DNA of 64,000 nucleotides from Pelolinea sp. (GTDB taxonomy: Bacteria; Chloroflexota; Anaerolineae; Anaerolineales; Anaerolineaceae), in NCBI GenBank assembly GCA_012797975.1, contig JAAZOD010000007.1, positions 1 through 64,000 on the forward strand. Reading direction: 5' to 3'. Positions 1 to 8,103 of the stretch are shown in pieces. The position numbers and the translations under genes were made by a program. The notes under the pieces were generated by a model, which was given only the letters and a program-made list of their open reading frames with translations, was not told where the DNA came from and did not search any database. Each line of letters starts with the position of its first letter. The first letter of the stretch is position 1.

Positions 1-201
1 AAAATAGCTCGAAAAGGAGCAAAGAGTATGAAAACGGTCAGGGTGTGATCTGCTGGATACCATTCAGATAGAGGATAAAGTGTTGAAAAATCCTCATCCT
101 CTCCACTTTTTTCCAAATTTCCTCCGTTTTTCAACAGCCTCTGAAGAATGTTTGACAGAAATGGCGTGTCTATTAAAATGAAAGAGGTAAAGGAAAAAAT
201 C
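1..201. other. Leader region before the first complete gene
   Basis: No complete gene is visible here. One plus-strand frame is open from base 1 to a TGA at 46-48 and could be the last 15 codons of an upstream gene, but nothing in so short a peptide can be recognised. The rest is A+T-rich and holds the ribosome-binding region of the next gene. No hairpin terminator is seen. Confidence 0.3.
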
Positions 202-1305
202 ATGAGCAAATCCTTCGTCATTGGAATTTCGGGCAGCATCGGCAGTGGGAAAAGTCTGATCCGGCATCTGCTGGCACTGCGTGGTGTGCTGACGGTCGAT
301 GCGGATGAGCTTACTCATTTCCTGCTGGCAGAAGATAAATCCGGCTATCGCGCAGCGCTGCAGCTTTTCGGGGACCAAATTCTGACAAAGGATGGCAGGA
401 TCGACCGGGGAAGATTGGGAAAGATCGTATTCAACGATCCGCAGCAATTGAGAATTCTGGAAGATGCCATCCATCCTTTGGTGGGCGAGGTGTTTCGCAC
501 GATGCTGGACAACACTGCCTGCCCTCTGGTAGCGGTGGAGGCTATCAAACTGTATGAATCCGATCTGATCAGAGTGGTGAATTCACGCTGGTTCGTTAAT
601 TCCAGAGTGAATTCACAAATCGCGCGCTTGAAAACGACCCGTGGAATGACCCACCGCCAGATTGCAGACCGTCTGGAGAAACAGGCCTTTCCGAAGGACA
701 TGAAGATCGATTACTATATCGAGAATAGCCGGCACATAACCGATGCTTGGGAACAGGTGGAGCGCGTCTGGTGTGCACTGATGACGGGATCGGTTTTTCG
801 TTCAGCCCAGAAAGCTCTACAAAAGAAAAACCCGATGTTCATTCTGGATCTTCCACAAATCAAAGATCTGCATCCCGATGCACAGGTTCCCATTTTTCAG
901 ATCCTTCACGATGAAAAGGGGAAAAACCTGGAACAGTTGGTTCTAAAATCCCGCGTTTTCCTTTCCCCACTGGGGCAAGGAAAAACTTATTTTCTCTGGG
1001 GATTTGATCATTTCAACACTGTCATAAAAGGAATTTCCAACCCATGTGAAGAGGATGTGTTCCTTTCCGGGTTGGAGAAGTTGGAGGAACTTACCCGATT
1101 TTGGAATGGAAATTGCCTGGTGGTACCTTTGAAAAAGGAACATGCGGACCTGAAAAATGAACTGATCTTGCGCGGCTATCGGGAGTTCCATTCCTTTGAC
1201 CAAAGATCCTGCCCCTATCTGCTGTTCGATCCTCTGATTGAAGGTACAATAGAAACCCATTTGGTCAAACCTTTGCCCGGTGGTATTTGGAGGTTGATCC
1301 CCTAA
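202..1305 (+). CDS. Dephospho-CoA kinase-like P-loop NTPase with a C-terminal extension
   Basis: The N-terminal ~200 residues look like a CoaE-type nucleotide kinase: a P-loop GSIGSGKS near residue 10, a VDADEL segment where CoaE has its substrate-binding Asp, and the RxxxQ-type lid region (QIADRLEKQ). CoaE phosphorylates dephospho-CoA in the last step of CoA synthesis. The protein is about 370 residues, against roughly 200 for CoaE; the extra ~170 C-terminal residues are not recognised. Start: ATG at 202 has an AAGG ribosome-binding site 8 bases upstream; ATGs at 148 and 178 lack one. It precedes cdaA by 28 bases and is probably co-transcribed with it. It could instead be a CoaE paralogue of unknown substrate. 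Confidence 0.65.
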   Translation: MSKSFVIGISGSIGSGKSLIRHLLALRGVLTVDADELTHFLLAEDKSGYRAALQLFGDQILTKDGRIDRGRLGKIVFNDPQQLRILEDAIHPLVGEVFRTMLDNTACPLVAVEAIKLYESDLIRVVNSRWFVNSRVNSQIARLKTTRGMTHRQIADRLEKQAFPKDMKIDYYIENSRHITDAWEQVERVWCALMTGSVFRSAQKALQKKNPMFILDLPQIKDLHPDAQVPIFQILHDEKGKNLEQLVLKSRVFLSPLGQGKTYFLWGFDHFNTVIKGISNPCEEDVFLSGLEKLEELTRFWNGNCLVVPLKKEHADLKNELILRGYREFHSFDQRSCPYLLFDPLIEGTIETHLVKPLPGGIWRLIP

Positions 1306-1333
1306 AGATGGGGATTGATGTAAACTTAAAACG

Positions 1334-2224
1334 ATGCAGGAAATTTTCTCGGAAATAGTTTTTCTTTTTCAGCGTTTTAACTGGCTGACGGTCATTGATC
1401 TGTTGATCGTGAGCTTGATCTTCTATGCCATTTTGCGGCTGCTGCACAATTCGCAAGCACGTACGCTGTTGCGCGGCATGGTTTTCATCATGATCATCAT
1501 CCTGCTGCTTACCACACTGGTTGATCTGCCCGCGTTTTCCTATCTGGTTCAATACACATTGCCTGTCCTCCTTTTTTCTATCCCGGTCATTTTTGCACCG
1601 GAGATCCGCCGCGCCTTGGAAAGGGTGGGAAGGGCAGGGCCCAGTAAATTGTTCTCGCACAAAGTGAGTCTTCCACAAGATGAGATCCGCAACACGGTCA
1701 CCGCAGTGGCGGTTGCAGTGAAGCGATTATCGTCACTGCAACACGGTGCCCTGATAGTCTTTCAAGTTTCCGACAGCTTGCGGGAATATATTGATACAGG
1801 GATCACCATGGATGCGGATGTTTCGGCGGAACTGATCTTGCAGGTCTTTTATCCCAACACTCCTTTACATGATGGAGCGGTGATCATCACGAATGATCTG
1901 GTCAGCGCCGCTTCCTGTGTTCTTCCGCTCTCTTCGGTTGGCATTCTCAATGAAACTCCCGATCATCAGATGGGTTTGCGCCATCGGGCGGCATTGGGCG
2001 TCACCGAATCGACTGATGCGGTAGCGGTTGTGGTCTCTGAAGAAACCGGTGATATTTCCATTGCCCATCTTGGCAAGATCATCCGGGAGGTGAAACCGGA
2101 AAATTTGGAAACGGCAGTGCTACCTTTCTTTTTGGAAGAGGAGCGGTTGGTACAATCCACAAATCTGGAAGATCTTTTACGAACCTGGCTGGGCATCGAA
2201 AAAAAGGAAAGGAAGAAAAAATGA
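1334..2224 (+). CDS. cdaA: Diadenylate cyclase CdaA (membrane DAC protein)
   Basis: This is a membrane-bound diadenylate cyclase that makes c-di-AMP from two ATP. Three hydrophobic segments fill the first ~90 residues, followed by the DAC catalytic domain with its two signature motifs, DGAVII (in PNTPLHDGA) and the RHRAALG motif. Length (296 residues) is normal for CdaA. The stop codon overlaps the next start (ATGA at 2221), and the next gene encodes the YbbR-repeat partner CdaR, which is the standard cdaA-cdaR arrangement. c-di-AMP typically controls K+ and osmolyte transport and envelope homeostasis. Seen: domain and motifs; known: activity of the family. Confidence 0.95.
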   Translation: MQEIFSEIVFLFQRFNWLTVIDLLIVSLIFYAILRLLHNSQARTLLRGMVFIMIIILLLTTLVDLPAFSYLVQYTLPVLLFSIPVIFAPEIRRALERVGRAGPSKLFSHKVSLPQDEIRNTVTAVAVAVKRLSSLQHGALIVFQVSDSLREYIDTGITMDADVSAELILQVFYPNTPLHDGAVIITNDLVSAASCVLPLSSVGILNETPDHQMGLRHRAALGVTESTDAVAVVVSEETGDISIAHLGKIIREVKPENLETAVLPFFLEEERLVQSTNLEDLLRTWLGIEKKERKKK

Positions 2225-3471
2225 AGCGGTTGTTTAAAAAATTTATTCAAAACCTGCCGACCTTCCTGACCGCCCTTGCACTTGCAATTACTGTTTGGAT
2301 CATGGCGGTGAATGCCACCGATCCGGTTGAAAAAAGGACCTATCCGCTCGGGATCCCGGTGGAAGTGGTTGGATTGAACCCTGATTTGGTGATCACCAAC
2401 GAGATACCGGAAGAAGTAACGGTTAGTTTGAGCGCCCCTTCTTCTCTATGGCAGACGCTCCTCGATAGCCCGGAATTGATCCATGCTAGCATCGATCTGG
2501 CTGATTTGAAAGAAGGCACGTACGATGAAACGGTTAATGTTAAGGTGGATGCCAAACCGGTCAAGGTAGAAACGATCGGGCCGACCAGCATGCAGGTTAT
2601 TATCGAGCCCCTCTATTCAAAGTATCTCCCCATCCAATTGGTGCAGCCCTCCCGACCAGCGGTAGGTTATGAAGCGGGTGAGCCGGTTCTCAGTCAAACC
2701 TATGCTACGGTAAGCGGACCATCTTCCCTGATCTCCAAGATCAGCGAGATCAGAGCCATTCTGGATGTGAGCCAGGCGAATCAGGATATTGACCGGAATA
2801 TCACGCTAGGGGCTTATGATGAAAACGGTGTGGTGGTGGAGCATGTCTCCATTGATCCAGCTCAAATTCACGTAAGTCTTCCCATCACCCAGCGCGGCGG
2901 GTACCGGAATGTCATTGTCATACCGGTCGTGACCGGGCAACCGGCTAGCGGATACCAGTTGACCAATAAATCCGTTTCGCCGCTAACCGTTACCTTGTAT
3001 TCATCGGATCCGGCCATTGTCAACAGTTTGCCCGGATACGTTGAAACGCAGCCCTTGAATATCAACGGAGCCAATGCCGATATCACCGAGTCGCTCCCTC
3101 TGAATTTGCCTGCTGGCGTGAGCATTGTGGGCGAATCGACTATCAAAATATCCATTACCGTATCACCGATCGAGGGAACGATCACATTGAACAATTCTGC
3201 TATCGAACTGGTCGGGTTGAATCCTGAATTTACCGTGGACGTATCCCCGGAATTCGTGGAAGTGATCCTCTCCGGTCCGCTGCCCACTTTGGATGATCTG
3301 AACGCGAGCGATGTGCGGGTGATCCTGGATCTGACCGACTTGCAGCCCGGAACCTACCAGCTCAATCCCCGGGTTGAAGTGAACATTCCCGGCCTTCTGG
3401 TGGAATCCATCCAACCGGAGACCGTGGAAGTGATCATCAGCATTCCACCCACTGCCACACCAGGAAGTTGA
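2221..3471 (+). CDS. cdaR: CdaR, YbbR-repeat regulator of CdaA
   Basis: An N-terminal signal anchor (about residues 15-30, FLTALALAITVWIMAV) is followed by about four YbbR repeats of ~80 residues each, recognisable by recurring VSGPSSLI / VILSGP-like and DLSDLxxGTY-like segments (for example DLADLKEGTY and DLTDLQPGTY). This is the outside-facing partner that modulates the diadenylate cyclase. It is translationally coupled to cdaA through an ATGA overlap, and its own end overlaps the TTG that precedes der. Length 416 residues is usual for four repeats. No enzymatic motif is expected or seen. Confidence 0.9.
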   Translation: MKRLFKKFIQNLPTFLTALALAITVWIMAVNATDPVEKRTYPLGIPVEVVGLNPDLVITNEIPEEVTVSLSAPSSLWQTLLDSPELIHASIDLADLKEGTYDETVNVKVDAKPVKVETIGPTSMQVIIEPLYSKYLPIQLVQPSRPAVGYEAGEPVLSQTYATVSGPSSLISKISEIRAILDVSQANQDIDRNITLGAYDENGVVVEHVSIDPAQIHVSLPITQRGGYRNVIVIPVVTGQPASGYQLTNKSVSPLTVTLYSSDPAIVNSLPGYVETQPLNINGANADITESLPLNLPAGVSIVGESTIKISITVSPIEGTITLNNSAIELVGLNPEFTVDVSPEFVEVILSGPLPTLDDLNASDVRVILDLTDLQPGTYQLNPRVEVNIPGLLVESIQPETVEVIISIPPTATPGS

Positions 3472-3473
3472 TC

Positions 3474-4835
3474 ATGACCACACCAATCGTAGCCATTGTT
3501 GGAAGACCCAATGTGGGGAAAAGCACCCTTTTTAACCGTCTGGCGGGTGAACCGCTAGCCATCGTGGATGACACGGCAGGCACCACCCGCGACCGGCTTT
3601 TTTCAGAGTCCATCTGGAACGGTGTGCATTTTCAGATCATTGATACGGGAGGGATCGATCCCAGCGAGGGTGGAAAAGATCCGCTCAGCGTTTCCTCGGC
3701 CGAGTATGTCAAACAGATTCGCGATCAGGCCTTGTTAGCAGTGGAAGAAGCCGATGCGGTCATCTTTGTGACCGATGCTGCAGCAGGGATCACTCCGGCT
3801 GACCAAGAGGTGGCTGATCTGTTGCGCAAATACCAAAAGGACCGGGAAGGCATGCGCTATCCTCCCCTCCACTTGGCGGTTAACAAAGCCGAAAATGAAA
3901 CCTTACGCATATCCGCGATGGAATTCTTCGCGTTGGGGCTCGGCACACCCATTCCGATCTCTGCTTTGCATGGGACCGGAACCGGCGATCTGTTGGATGC
4001 GGTGGTGGCTTCCCTTTCCTCCGAAGAGGTAGAGGAGGAAGATGAATCCATCAAAATTGCCATTGTTGGCAAACCTAATGTGGGAAAATCGAGTCTGCTG
4101 AATCAACTGGCAGGCGAAAAACGTGCCATCGTCAGCCCAATTGCCGGAACCACACGCGATGCTATCGATACGAAGATCGTGTTCAACGACTTGCCGGTTA
4201 CTTTGATCGATACGGCCGGAATTCGCAAAAAAGGGAAAATTGACCGCGGGGTGGAGAAATATTCCGTCATCCGCTCCATGCGTGCCATCGAACGCTGCGA
4301 TGTGGCGCTGCTGCTCATCGATGCCAGTCAGGAGATTTCCGCCCAGGATATCCATATCGCCGGATATATTCTGGAAAAATGGAAAAGTACCGTGGTGGTG
4401 GTGAACAAGTGGGACCTGGTGGAAAAAGACACCAATACCATGGAAGAATTTACCAAGAAGATTCGCTATCTGTTGAATTTTATGGACTATGTGCCGGTCA
4501 TCTTTATTTCTGCACTGAATGGTCAGCGGGTGAACAGGGTTTTGCCGCTGGCTTTGCAGGTTCAGGAAGAGCGGCTGGTGCATATCAGCACCGGAGTGTT
4601 GAACCGCATTTTGATGAAAGCGCAGGATATGCATTCACCTTCATCAAAAACAGGAAGACTGCTGCGCATTTATTATGGCACTCAGGTGCGCGCCGATCCG
4701 CCGACCTTTATGCTGTATGTCAACGAGCCGGAATTGATGCACTTCACCTATCAGCGTTTTCTGGAAAACCAGGTCCGAAAGACCTACCCTTTCAGCGGCA
4801 CACCGATCCGTTTTGTGCTGAAAAAGAGAAAATAA
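3474..4835 (+). CDS. der: Ribosome assembly GTPase Der (EngA)
   Basis: Der carries two tandem TrmE-Era-type GTPase domains and a C-terminal KH-like domain, and acts in 50S subunit maturation. Both P-loops are visible (GRPNVGKST near residue 9 and GKPNVGKSS near 200), with paired DTAGT-type and NKWD/NKAE G4 motifs. Length (453 residues) is typical. ATG at 3474 has AGGAAG 7-8 bases upstream and gives the usual TTPIVAIVGRPN N-terminus; an in-frame TTG at 3468 overlapping the cdaR stop is the alternative. Likely cotranscribed with cdaA-cdaR. Confidence 0.96.
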   Translation: MTTPIVAIVGRPNVGKSTLFNRLAGEPLAIVDDTAGTTRDRLFSESIWNGVHFQIIDTGGIDPSEGGKDPLSVSSAEYVKQIRDQALLAVEEADAVIFVTDAAAGITPADQEVADLLRKYQKDREGMRYPPLHLAVNKAENETLRISAMEFFALGLGTPIPISALHGTGTGDLLDAVVASLSSEEVEEEDESIKIAIVGKPNVGKSSLLNQLAGEKRAIVSPIAGTTRDAIDTKIVFNDLPVTLIDTAGIRKKGKIDRGVEKYSVIRSMRAIERCDVALLLIDASQEISAQDIHIAGYILEKWKSTVVVVNKWDLVEKDTNTMEEFTKKIRYLLNFMDYVPVIFISALNGQRVNRVLPLALQVQEERLVHISTGVLNRILMKAQDMHSPSSKTGRLLRIYYGTQVRADPPTFMLYVNEPELMHFTYQRFLENQVRKTYPFSGTPIRFVLKKRK

Positions 4836-4860
4836 AATCCATTTCCTTGGAGCCGTCTTT

Positions 4861-5433
4861 ATGCAAAACATCCCGAATGCCGGAAGACACGAAAATCTAT
4901 CCCGAAAGAAACGTATTTCTTATGCGTTCCTTGAGATCCTGCAAACCATTCTCATCGCTCTTGCTTTTTACTTCGCAGTGGATGCGGTCATCGATCGCGA
5001 AGAGGTTTTCAATGTCAGCATGGAACCGACCGTTGTGCAGGGGGAAGTGATCTTTGTGAATAAGCTGGCATATCGTTTGGGAAATGTGGATCGCGGCGAT
5101 ATAGTGACATTTCATTCACCCTATGAACCCGAGGAAAATTATATTAAACGGGTCATCGGTCTGCCGGGGGATGAGGTGAGAATCGATGGCGGCGAGGTCT
5201 ATGTCAACGGAACCAAGATCGAGGAGCCCTATCTCAACAATGTCACCATGGATGAAAATACGTGGATTGTTCCGGAGGGCATGTTTTTCGTCATGGGGGA
5301 TAACCGACAGGATTCGCTGGACTCACGAACATGGGGCTTTTTGTCAAAAGATGATTTGATCGGCAAGGCGCTGGCGGTGTATTGGCCGCTCACCCATATC
5401 CGTATCTTGAAACATGTGGATATCTATCCCTGA
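4861..5433 (+). CDS. lepB: Type I signal peptidase
   Basis: This membrane serine protease removes signal peptides from exported proteins. One transmembrane helix (about residues 23-42) is followed by the catalytic Ser53 in NVSMEP, the general-base Lys96 in YIKRVIGLPGD, and the box-E motif GDNRQDSLDSR. The length (190 residues) is that of a compact Gram-positive-type SipS enzyme. It lies 25 bases after der and is probably the last gene of that transcript, as the next gene is convergent. A signal peptidase fits the several exported lipoproteins and anchored proteins elsewhere in the window. Confidence 0.95.
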   Translation: MQNIPNAGRHENLSRKKRISYAFLEILQTILIALAFYFAVDAVIDREEVFNVSMEPTVVQGEVIFVNKLAYRLGNVDRGDIVTFHSPYEPEENYIKRVIGLPGDEVRIDGGEVYVNGTKIEEPYLNNVTMDENTWIVPEGMFFVMGDNRQDSLDSRTWGFLSKDDLIGKALAVYWPLTHIRILKHVDIYP

Positions 5434-5451
5434 ACGTCTTCTTTTTAGGGA

Positions 5452-6198
5452 TCAGATCTTTTTCGTCAAACGCATATAATATTTATACCGGTCACCGCGA
5501 TAGAGAATGCTGACAAATTCAATGGCTTTGCGGTCCTGTGAATACAGGATCCTTTCATTTAGCAAAAGCGGACTGCCGGTCGGAATGGAAAGATGCTGTG
5601 CTTCTTCTTCCGATGCCAGCGTCACTTCCAGCGTTTCGTCGGCTTCGGTGGGGTAAATGCCGAATTTCTCCTGCAAGATAGCATAAATCGAACCACGTTC
5701 TTCCAGTTCGTCCCTGGAAATTTCTTTGCCATCTGGAAGATCTAGATAAGAATCCTGAATACCGATCGGTTCCCCATTTCCGGTGCGGATGCGTTTGATG
5801 CGCAGCACTTTCTGATTTTGATCGCTGATCTCAAGCCGGGTCTTGACCTTCTTAGGCGGGGTTGTCATGCCGAATTCAAGGAAAATCTGGCCGGGTTCCA
5901 GGCCACGGTTGCGCATGTCTTCGCTGAAGCTGGTCAATTCAAGAATGCCTTTTTGCAATTTGGGTGGGGAAACGAAAGTGCCTTTTCCATGGATGCGGTA
6001 CAGGTAGCCCTGGGCGATAAGCAGATCGATGGCCTGCCGGATGGTGGGGCGGCTGAGGTTGTATTGCTGTTCAAGTTGACGTTCTGATTGAATGGTCTCG
6101 TTGGCCTTCCAGGTTCCATTTTCGATCTGTTCGCGCAGAATGTTGGCGAGCTGATAATACTTAGGAATGATATTCGAAGGGTCGATCGCTCTTGACAT
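5452..6198 (-). CDS. GntR-family (HutC/UTRA) transcriptional repressor of the microcompartment operon
   Basis: The N-terminal winged helix (about residues 10-75, with SERQLEQQYNLSRPTIRQAI and a wing ending in GKGTFV) is followed by a UTRA ligand-binding domain (about 90-245), so this is a HutC-subfamily GntR regulator. Such proteins usually leave DNA when they bind a sugar phosphate or related effector. Start chosen at ATG 6198: AGGA lies about 8 bases upstream, whereas the longer frame would begin at 6252, at the inferred transcription start and inside the operator. It faces the microcompartment operon across 102 bases that hold two divergent promoters and one palindrome, so it very probably controls both. 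The effector is unknown; a pentose or deoxypentose phosphate is a reasonable guess. Confidence 0.88.
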   Translation of the reverse strand: MSRAIDPSNIIPKYYQLANILREQIENGTWKANETIQSERQLEQQYNLSRPTIRQAIDLLIAQGYLYRIHGKGTFVSPPKLQKGILELTSFSEDMRNRGLEPGQIFLEFGMTTPPKKVKTRLEISDQNQKVLRIKRIRTGNGEPIGIQDSYLDLPDGKEISRDELEERGSIYAILQEKFGIYPTEADETLEVTLASEEEAQHLSIPTGSPLLLNERILYSQDRKAIEFVSILYRGDRYKYYMRLTKKI

Positions 6199-6219
6199 TT
6201 TTACCGTTCCTGTTATACT
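6192..6219 (+). promoter_or_regulatory. Sigma70-type promoter of the microcompartment operon
   Basis: TTGACA (6192-6197) and TATACT (6214-6219) are separated by 16 bases, with TG one base before the -10 (extended -10). The predicted start of transcription is near 6226, leaving a leader of about 75 bases before the rpiB-like start at 6301. The GntR operator lies about 13-26 bases downstream of that start, a position suited to blocking elongation. Confidence 0.65.
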
Positions 6220-6238
6220 AAAGTCATAAAGATGTAAT

Positions 6239-6252
6239 GTGGTCTTTACCAC
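6239..6252. promoter_or_regulatory. GntR/HutC-type operator palindrome
   Basis: A perfect inverted repeat GTGGT-CTTT-ACCAC. Its core TGGTCTTTACCA differs at two bases from the TGGTCTAGACCA core known for NagR/DasR-type HutC-subfamily regulators. It lies between the two divergent promoters, downstream of the plus-strand one and at the inferred start point of the minus-strand one, so one bound dimer could repress both the regulator and the microcompartment operon. Confidence 0.65.
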
Positions 6253-6257
6253 TATTG

Positions 6258-6286
6258 ATGATAGATGAGAAAAGACGATTTGTCAA
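6258..6286 (-). promoter_or_regulatory. Sigma70-type promoter of the GntR regulator gene
   Basis: On the minus strand TTGACA (6286-6281) and TATCAT (6263-6258) are separated by exactly 17 bases. The predicted transcript starts near 6251, inside the operator, which implies autorepression. It also supports the regulator start at 6198 rather than 6252. Confidence 0.62.
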
Positions 6287-6300
6287 CCACAGGATGCAAG

Positions 6301-6855
6301 ATGGATTATATATCAGATTCTGAGATTCAAGTCATCGTAAAGAATGTTCTGAAAAAATTTGGTGAGGACGAAAACACTCCCCAGCCAGAGAAGTATACAT
6401 GGGTTGTAGCGATCGGTTCTGACCATGGGGGCTTCAGCATGAAACAAGCGCTCATTCCATATCTCGAGGAATTAAATTGTCGGGTGATCGACTGCGGGCC
6501 TGCAAATACCGATTCTGTTGATTATCCCGATTTTGCTTTTAAAGTTGCTGAATTGGTCAGCACTGGAAAAGCTTGCCGTGGGATCATGATCGATGGAGCA
6601 GGCATCGGTAGCTGTATGACAGCCAATAAAGTTCCAGGGGTGCGGGCGGCTATGTGCTATGATTTCGCGACCGCTTCCAACAGCCGCGAACATAATAATG
6701 CCAATTACCTCACGCTGGGTGCCGGGTTGATCGGGTTGAACCAAGCCAAGCTGATCGTGAAAACATTTCTGACCACCGAGTTTGGCGGTGGACGGCATGA
6801 AAAACGGGTGGATAAGATCATGGAGATCGAAAGTCGGTTTTTGAAAAAAGGATAA
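6301..6855 (+). CDS. rpiB: RpiB-family sugar-phosphate isomerase, microcompartment-associated
   Basis: The RpiB/LacAB fold is clear from residue ~33 (GSDHGGFSMKQAL, later SREHNNANYLTLG). The first ~20 residues, before a linker of about ten polar and proline residues, form an amphipathic helix (DSEIQVIVKNVLKKFG) of the kind that targets enzymes into microcompartments. Start at ATG 6301 has AGGA 7 bases upstream; an upstream in-frame ATG at 6265 is less well placed. Family members interconvert aldose and ketose phosphates such as ribose-5-P and ribulose-5-P. Odd: where E. coli RpiB has the catalytic Cys in a GILICGTGIG-like loop, this protein reads GIMIDGAGIG, with Asp98 in place of Cys. It is first in the operon and four bases before deoC. 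Family certain, substrate not. Confidence 0.88.
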   Translation: MDYISDSEIQVIVKNVLKKFGEDENTPQPEKYTWVVAIGSDHGGFSMKQALIPYLEELNCRVIDCGPANTDSVDYPDFAFKVAELVSTGKACRGIMIDGAGIGSCMTANKVPGVRAAMCYDFATASNSREHNNANYLTLGAGLIGLNQAKLIVKTFLTTEFGGGRHEKRVDKIMEIESRFLKKG

Positions 6856-6858
6856 GGT

Positions 6859-7779
6859 ATGGACGCGAGTAAAGAACAAGTTCAAGCATTGGCAGAGATC
6901 ATCACCAAAGAAATTCTCAGCGTCATGCGCGAAGAGAAAGGGGTGGTGGAGAAAGGTCAATTCTGCAAAGTGGAAGTAGTGGATGGTTTGCAGGTGAAAA
7001 CCTGCTTTGATGAATTCGGCGAGATCATCAGCGCCGGTGCGGAACGTTTGACCACCACTCTGGGCAATATTCCGGAGAATCTGGAAATGGCCGGGAAGAT
7101 CGATCATACCTTGCTGAAACCTGAGGCCACCCGCGAAGAGATCTCGCAACTATGTTTCGAAGCGCGCAAATATAACTTTGCTTCGGTCTGCATCAATCCA
7201 ACCCATGTAAAGCTCTGCAAGAGTTTGCTGCGCGGAAGTGGTGTGAAAGTTTGTACCGTTATCGGTTTCCCGCTTGGCACGACCACCCCTGAGGTGAAAG
7301 TCTTTGAGACCCACCAGGCCATCGAAGATGGCGCTGAAGAGGTGGATATGGTCATCAATATCGGCGGTATGAAAGATAAGAACTATGAATTGGTGGCACG
7401 CGATATCTGCGGTGTTGTTAAAGAGGCCCATTCCCATGATGTGCTGGTGAAGGTGATCCTGGAAACCGCTTTATTGACCGACGAAGAAAAGAAGATCGCC
7501 TGCCTGTTGGTCAAAGAAGCCGGTGCAGAATATGTCAAGACCTCCACCGGATTTTCCAAAGGCGGAGCGACCGTAGAGGATGTGGCATTAATGCGCCGCA
7601 CGGTAGGTCCTCTGATGGGTGTAAAGGCGGCCGGCGGTGTGCGCACGCGCGAAGATTTTGAAAAGATGGTCAGCGCCGGAGCCACCCGCATTGGGGCAAG
7701 TGCAGGGGTGAAGATCGTCAAAGGTGATTCTGCAGCACAGTCTGCCGCTTCGCCAGCAACGCCTGCCAAGAATTATTGA
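6859..7779 (+). CDS. deoC: Deoxyribose-phosphate aldolase with microcompartment-targeting extension
   Basis: DeoC cleaves 2-deoxyribose-5-phosphate to glyceraldehyde-3-phosphate and acetaldehyde. The class I aldolase barrel begins at about residue 76 ([16 protein letters not shown]) with Asp163, the Schiff-base Lys227 in [12 protein letters not shown], and Lys256 in GVKAAGGVR. The first ~75 residues are extra compared with ordinary DeoC and begin with a short amphipathic helix ([16 protein letters not shown]), a typical encapsulation peptide. The acetaldehyde it makes is the expected substrate of the aldehyde dehydrogenase two genes downstream. This is the signature enzyme of the SPU microcompartment type. 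Confidence 0.95.
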   Translation: MDASKEQVQALAEIITKEILSVMREEKGVVEKGQFCKVEVVDGLQVKTCFDEFGEIISAGAERLTTTLGNIPENLEMAGKIDHTLLKPEATREEISQLCFEARKYNFASVCINPTHVKLCKSLLRGSGVKVCTVIGFPLGTTTPEVKVFETHQAIEDGAEEVDMVINIGGMKDKNYELVARDICGVVKEAHSHDVLVKVILETALLTDEEKKIACLLVKEAGAEYVKTSTGFSKGGATVEDVALMRRTVGPLMGVKAAGGVRTREDFEKMVSAGATRIGASAGVKIVKGDSAAQSAASPATPAKNY

Positions 7780-7796
7780 AAGAATAGGAGATAAAT

Positions 7797-8084
7797 ATGC
7801 TGATTGCCCGGGTTATTGGCACTACAGTCTCAACGATCAAGGATCCATCGCTCACAGGTCAAAAGCTGCTGCTTTGCCGGCAAACGGATGAGACCGGCGC
7901 GGCGACAGGAAAACCCTATGTTGCCATCGATAGTGTGGATGCTGGCGTGGGCGATCTGGTATTGACCGCTCATGGCTCCAGCGCCCGCCAAACCGAGATC
8001 ACGAAGAATCGACCGGTCGATGCGGTCATCATGGCTGTCATTGATTCATTGGAAGTTGACGGAAAAGTAGTCTTCCGCAAATAG
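7797..8084 (+). CDS. BMC-P shell vertex protein (EutN/CcmL family), copy 1
   Basis: A 95-residue single-domain pentamer-forming shell protein. The N-terminal MLIARVIGTTVSTIKDPSL and central VDAGVGDLVLTAHGSSAR match the EutN/CcmL fold, which caps the twelve vertices of the shell. It lies between deoC and the aldehyde dehydrogenase with normal short spacers. Two more BMC-P genes end the operon; three copies are common in SPU-type loci. Confidence 0.93.
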   Translation: MLIARVIGTTVSTIKDPSLTGQKLLLCRQTDETGAATGKPYVAIDSVDAGVGDLVLTAHGSSARQTEITKNRPVDAVIMAVIDSLEVDGKVVFRK

Positions 8085-8103
8085 CGGTAAGAGAATGGGC
8101 TAA

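Noticed and set aside
3903-4634. A 243-codon minus-strand frame inside der.
   Set aside because: It is rich in His and Gln in a way typical of antisense of a coding gene; der is complete on the plus strand.
6239-6252. Reading the NagR/DasR-like core as proof of an amino-sugar regulator.
   Set aside because: HutC-subfamily operators resemble one another, and the genes controlled are for deoxyribose-phosphate-type metabolism.
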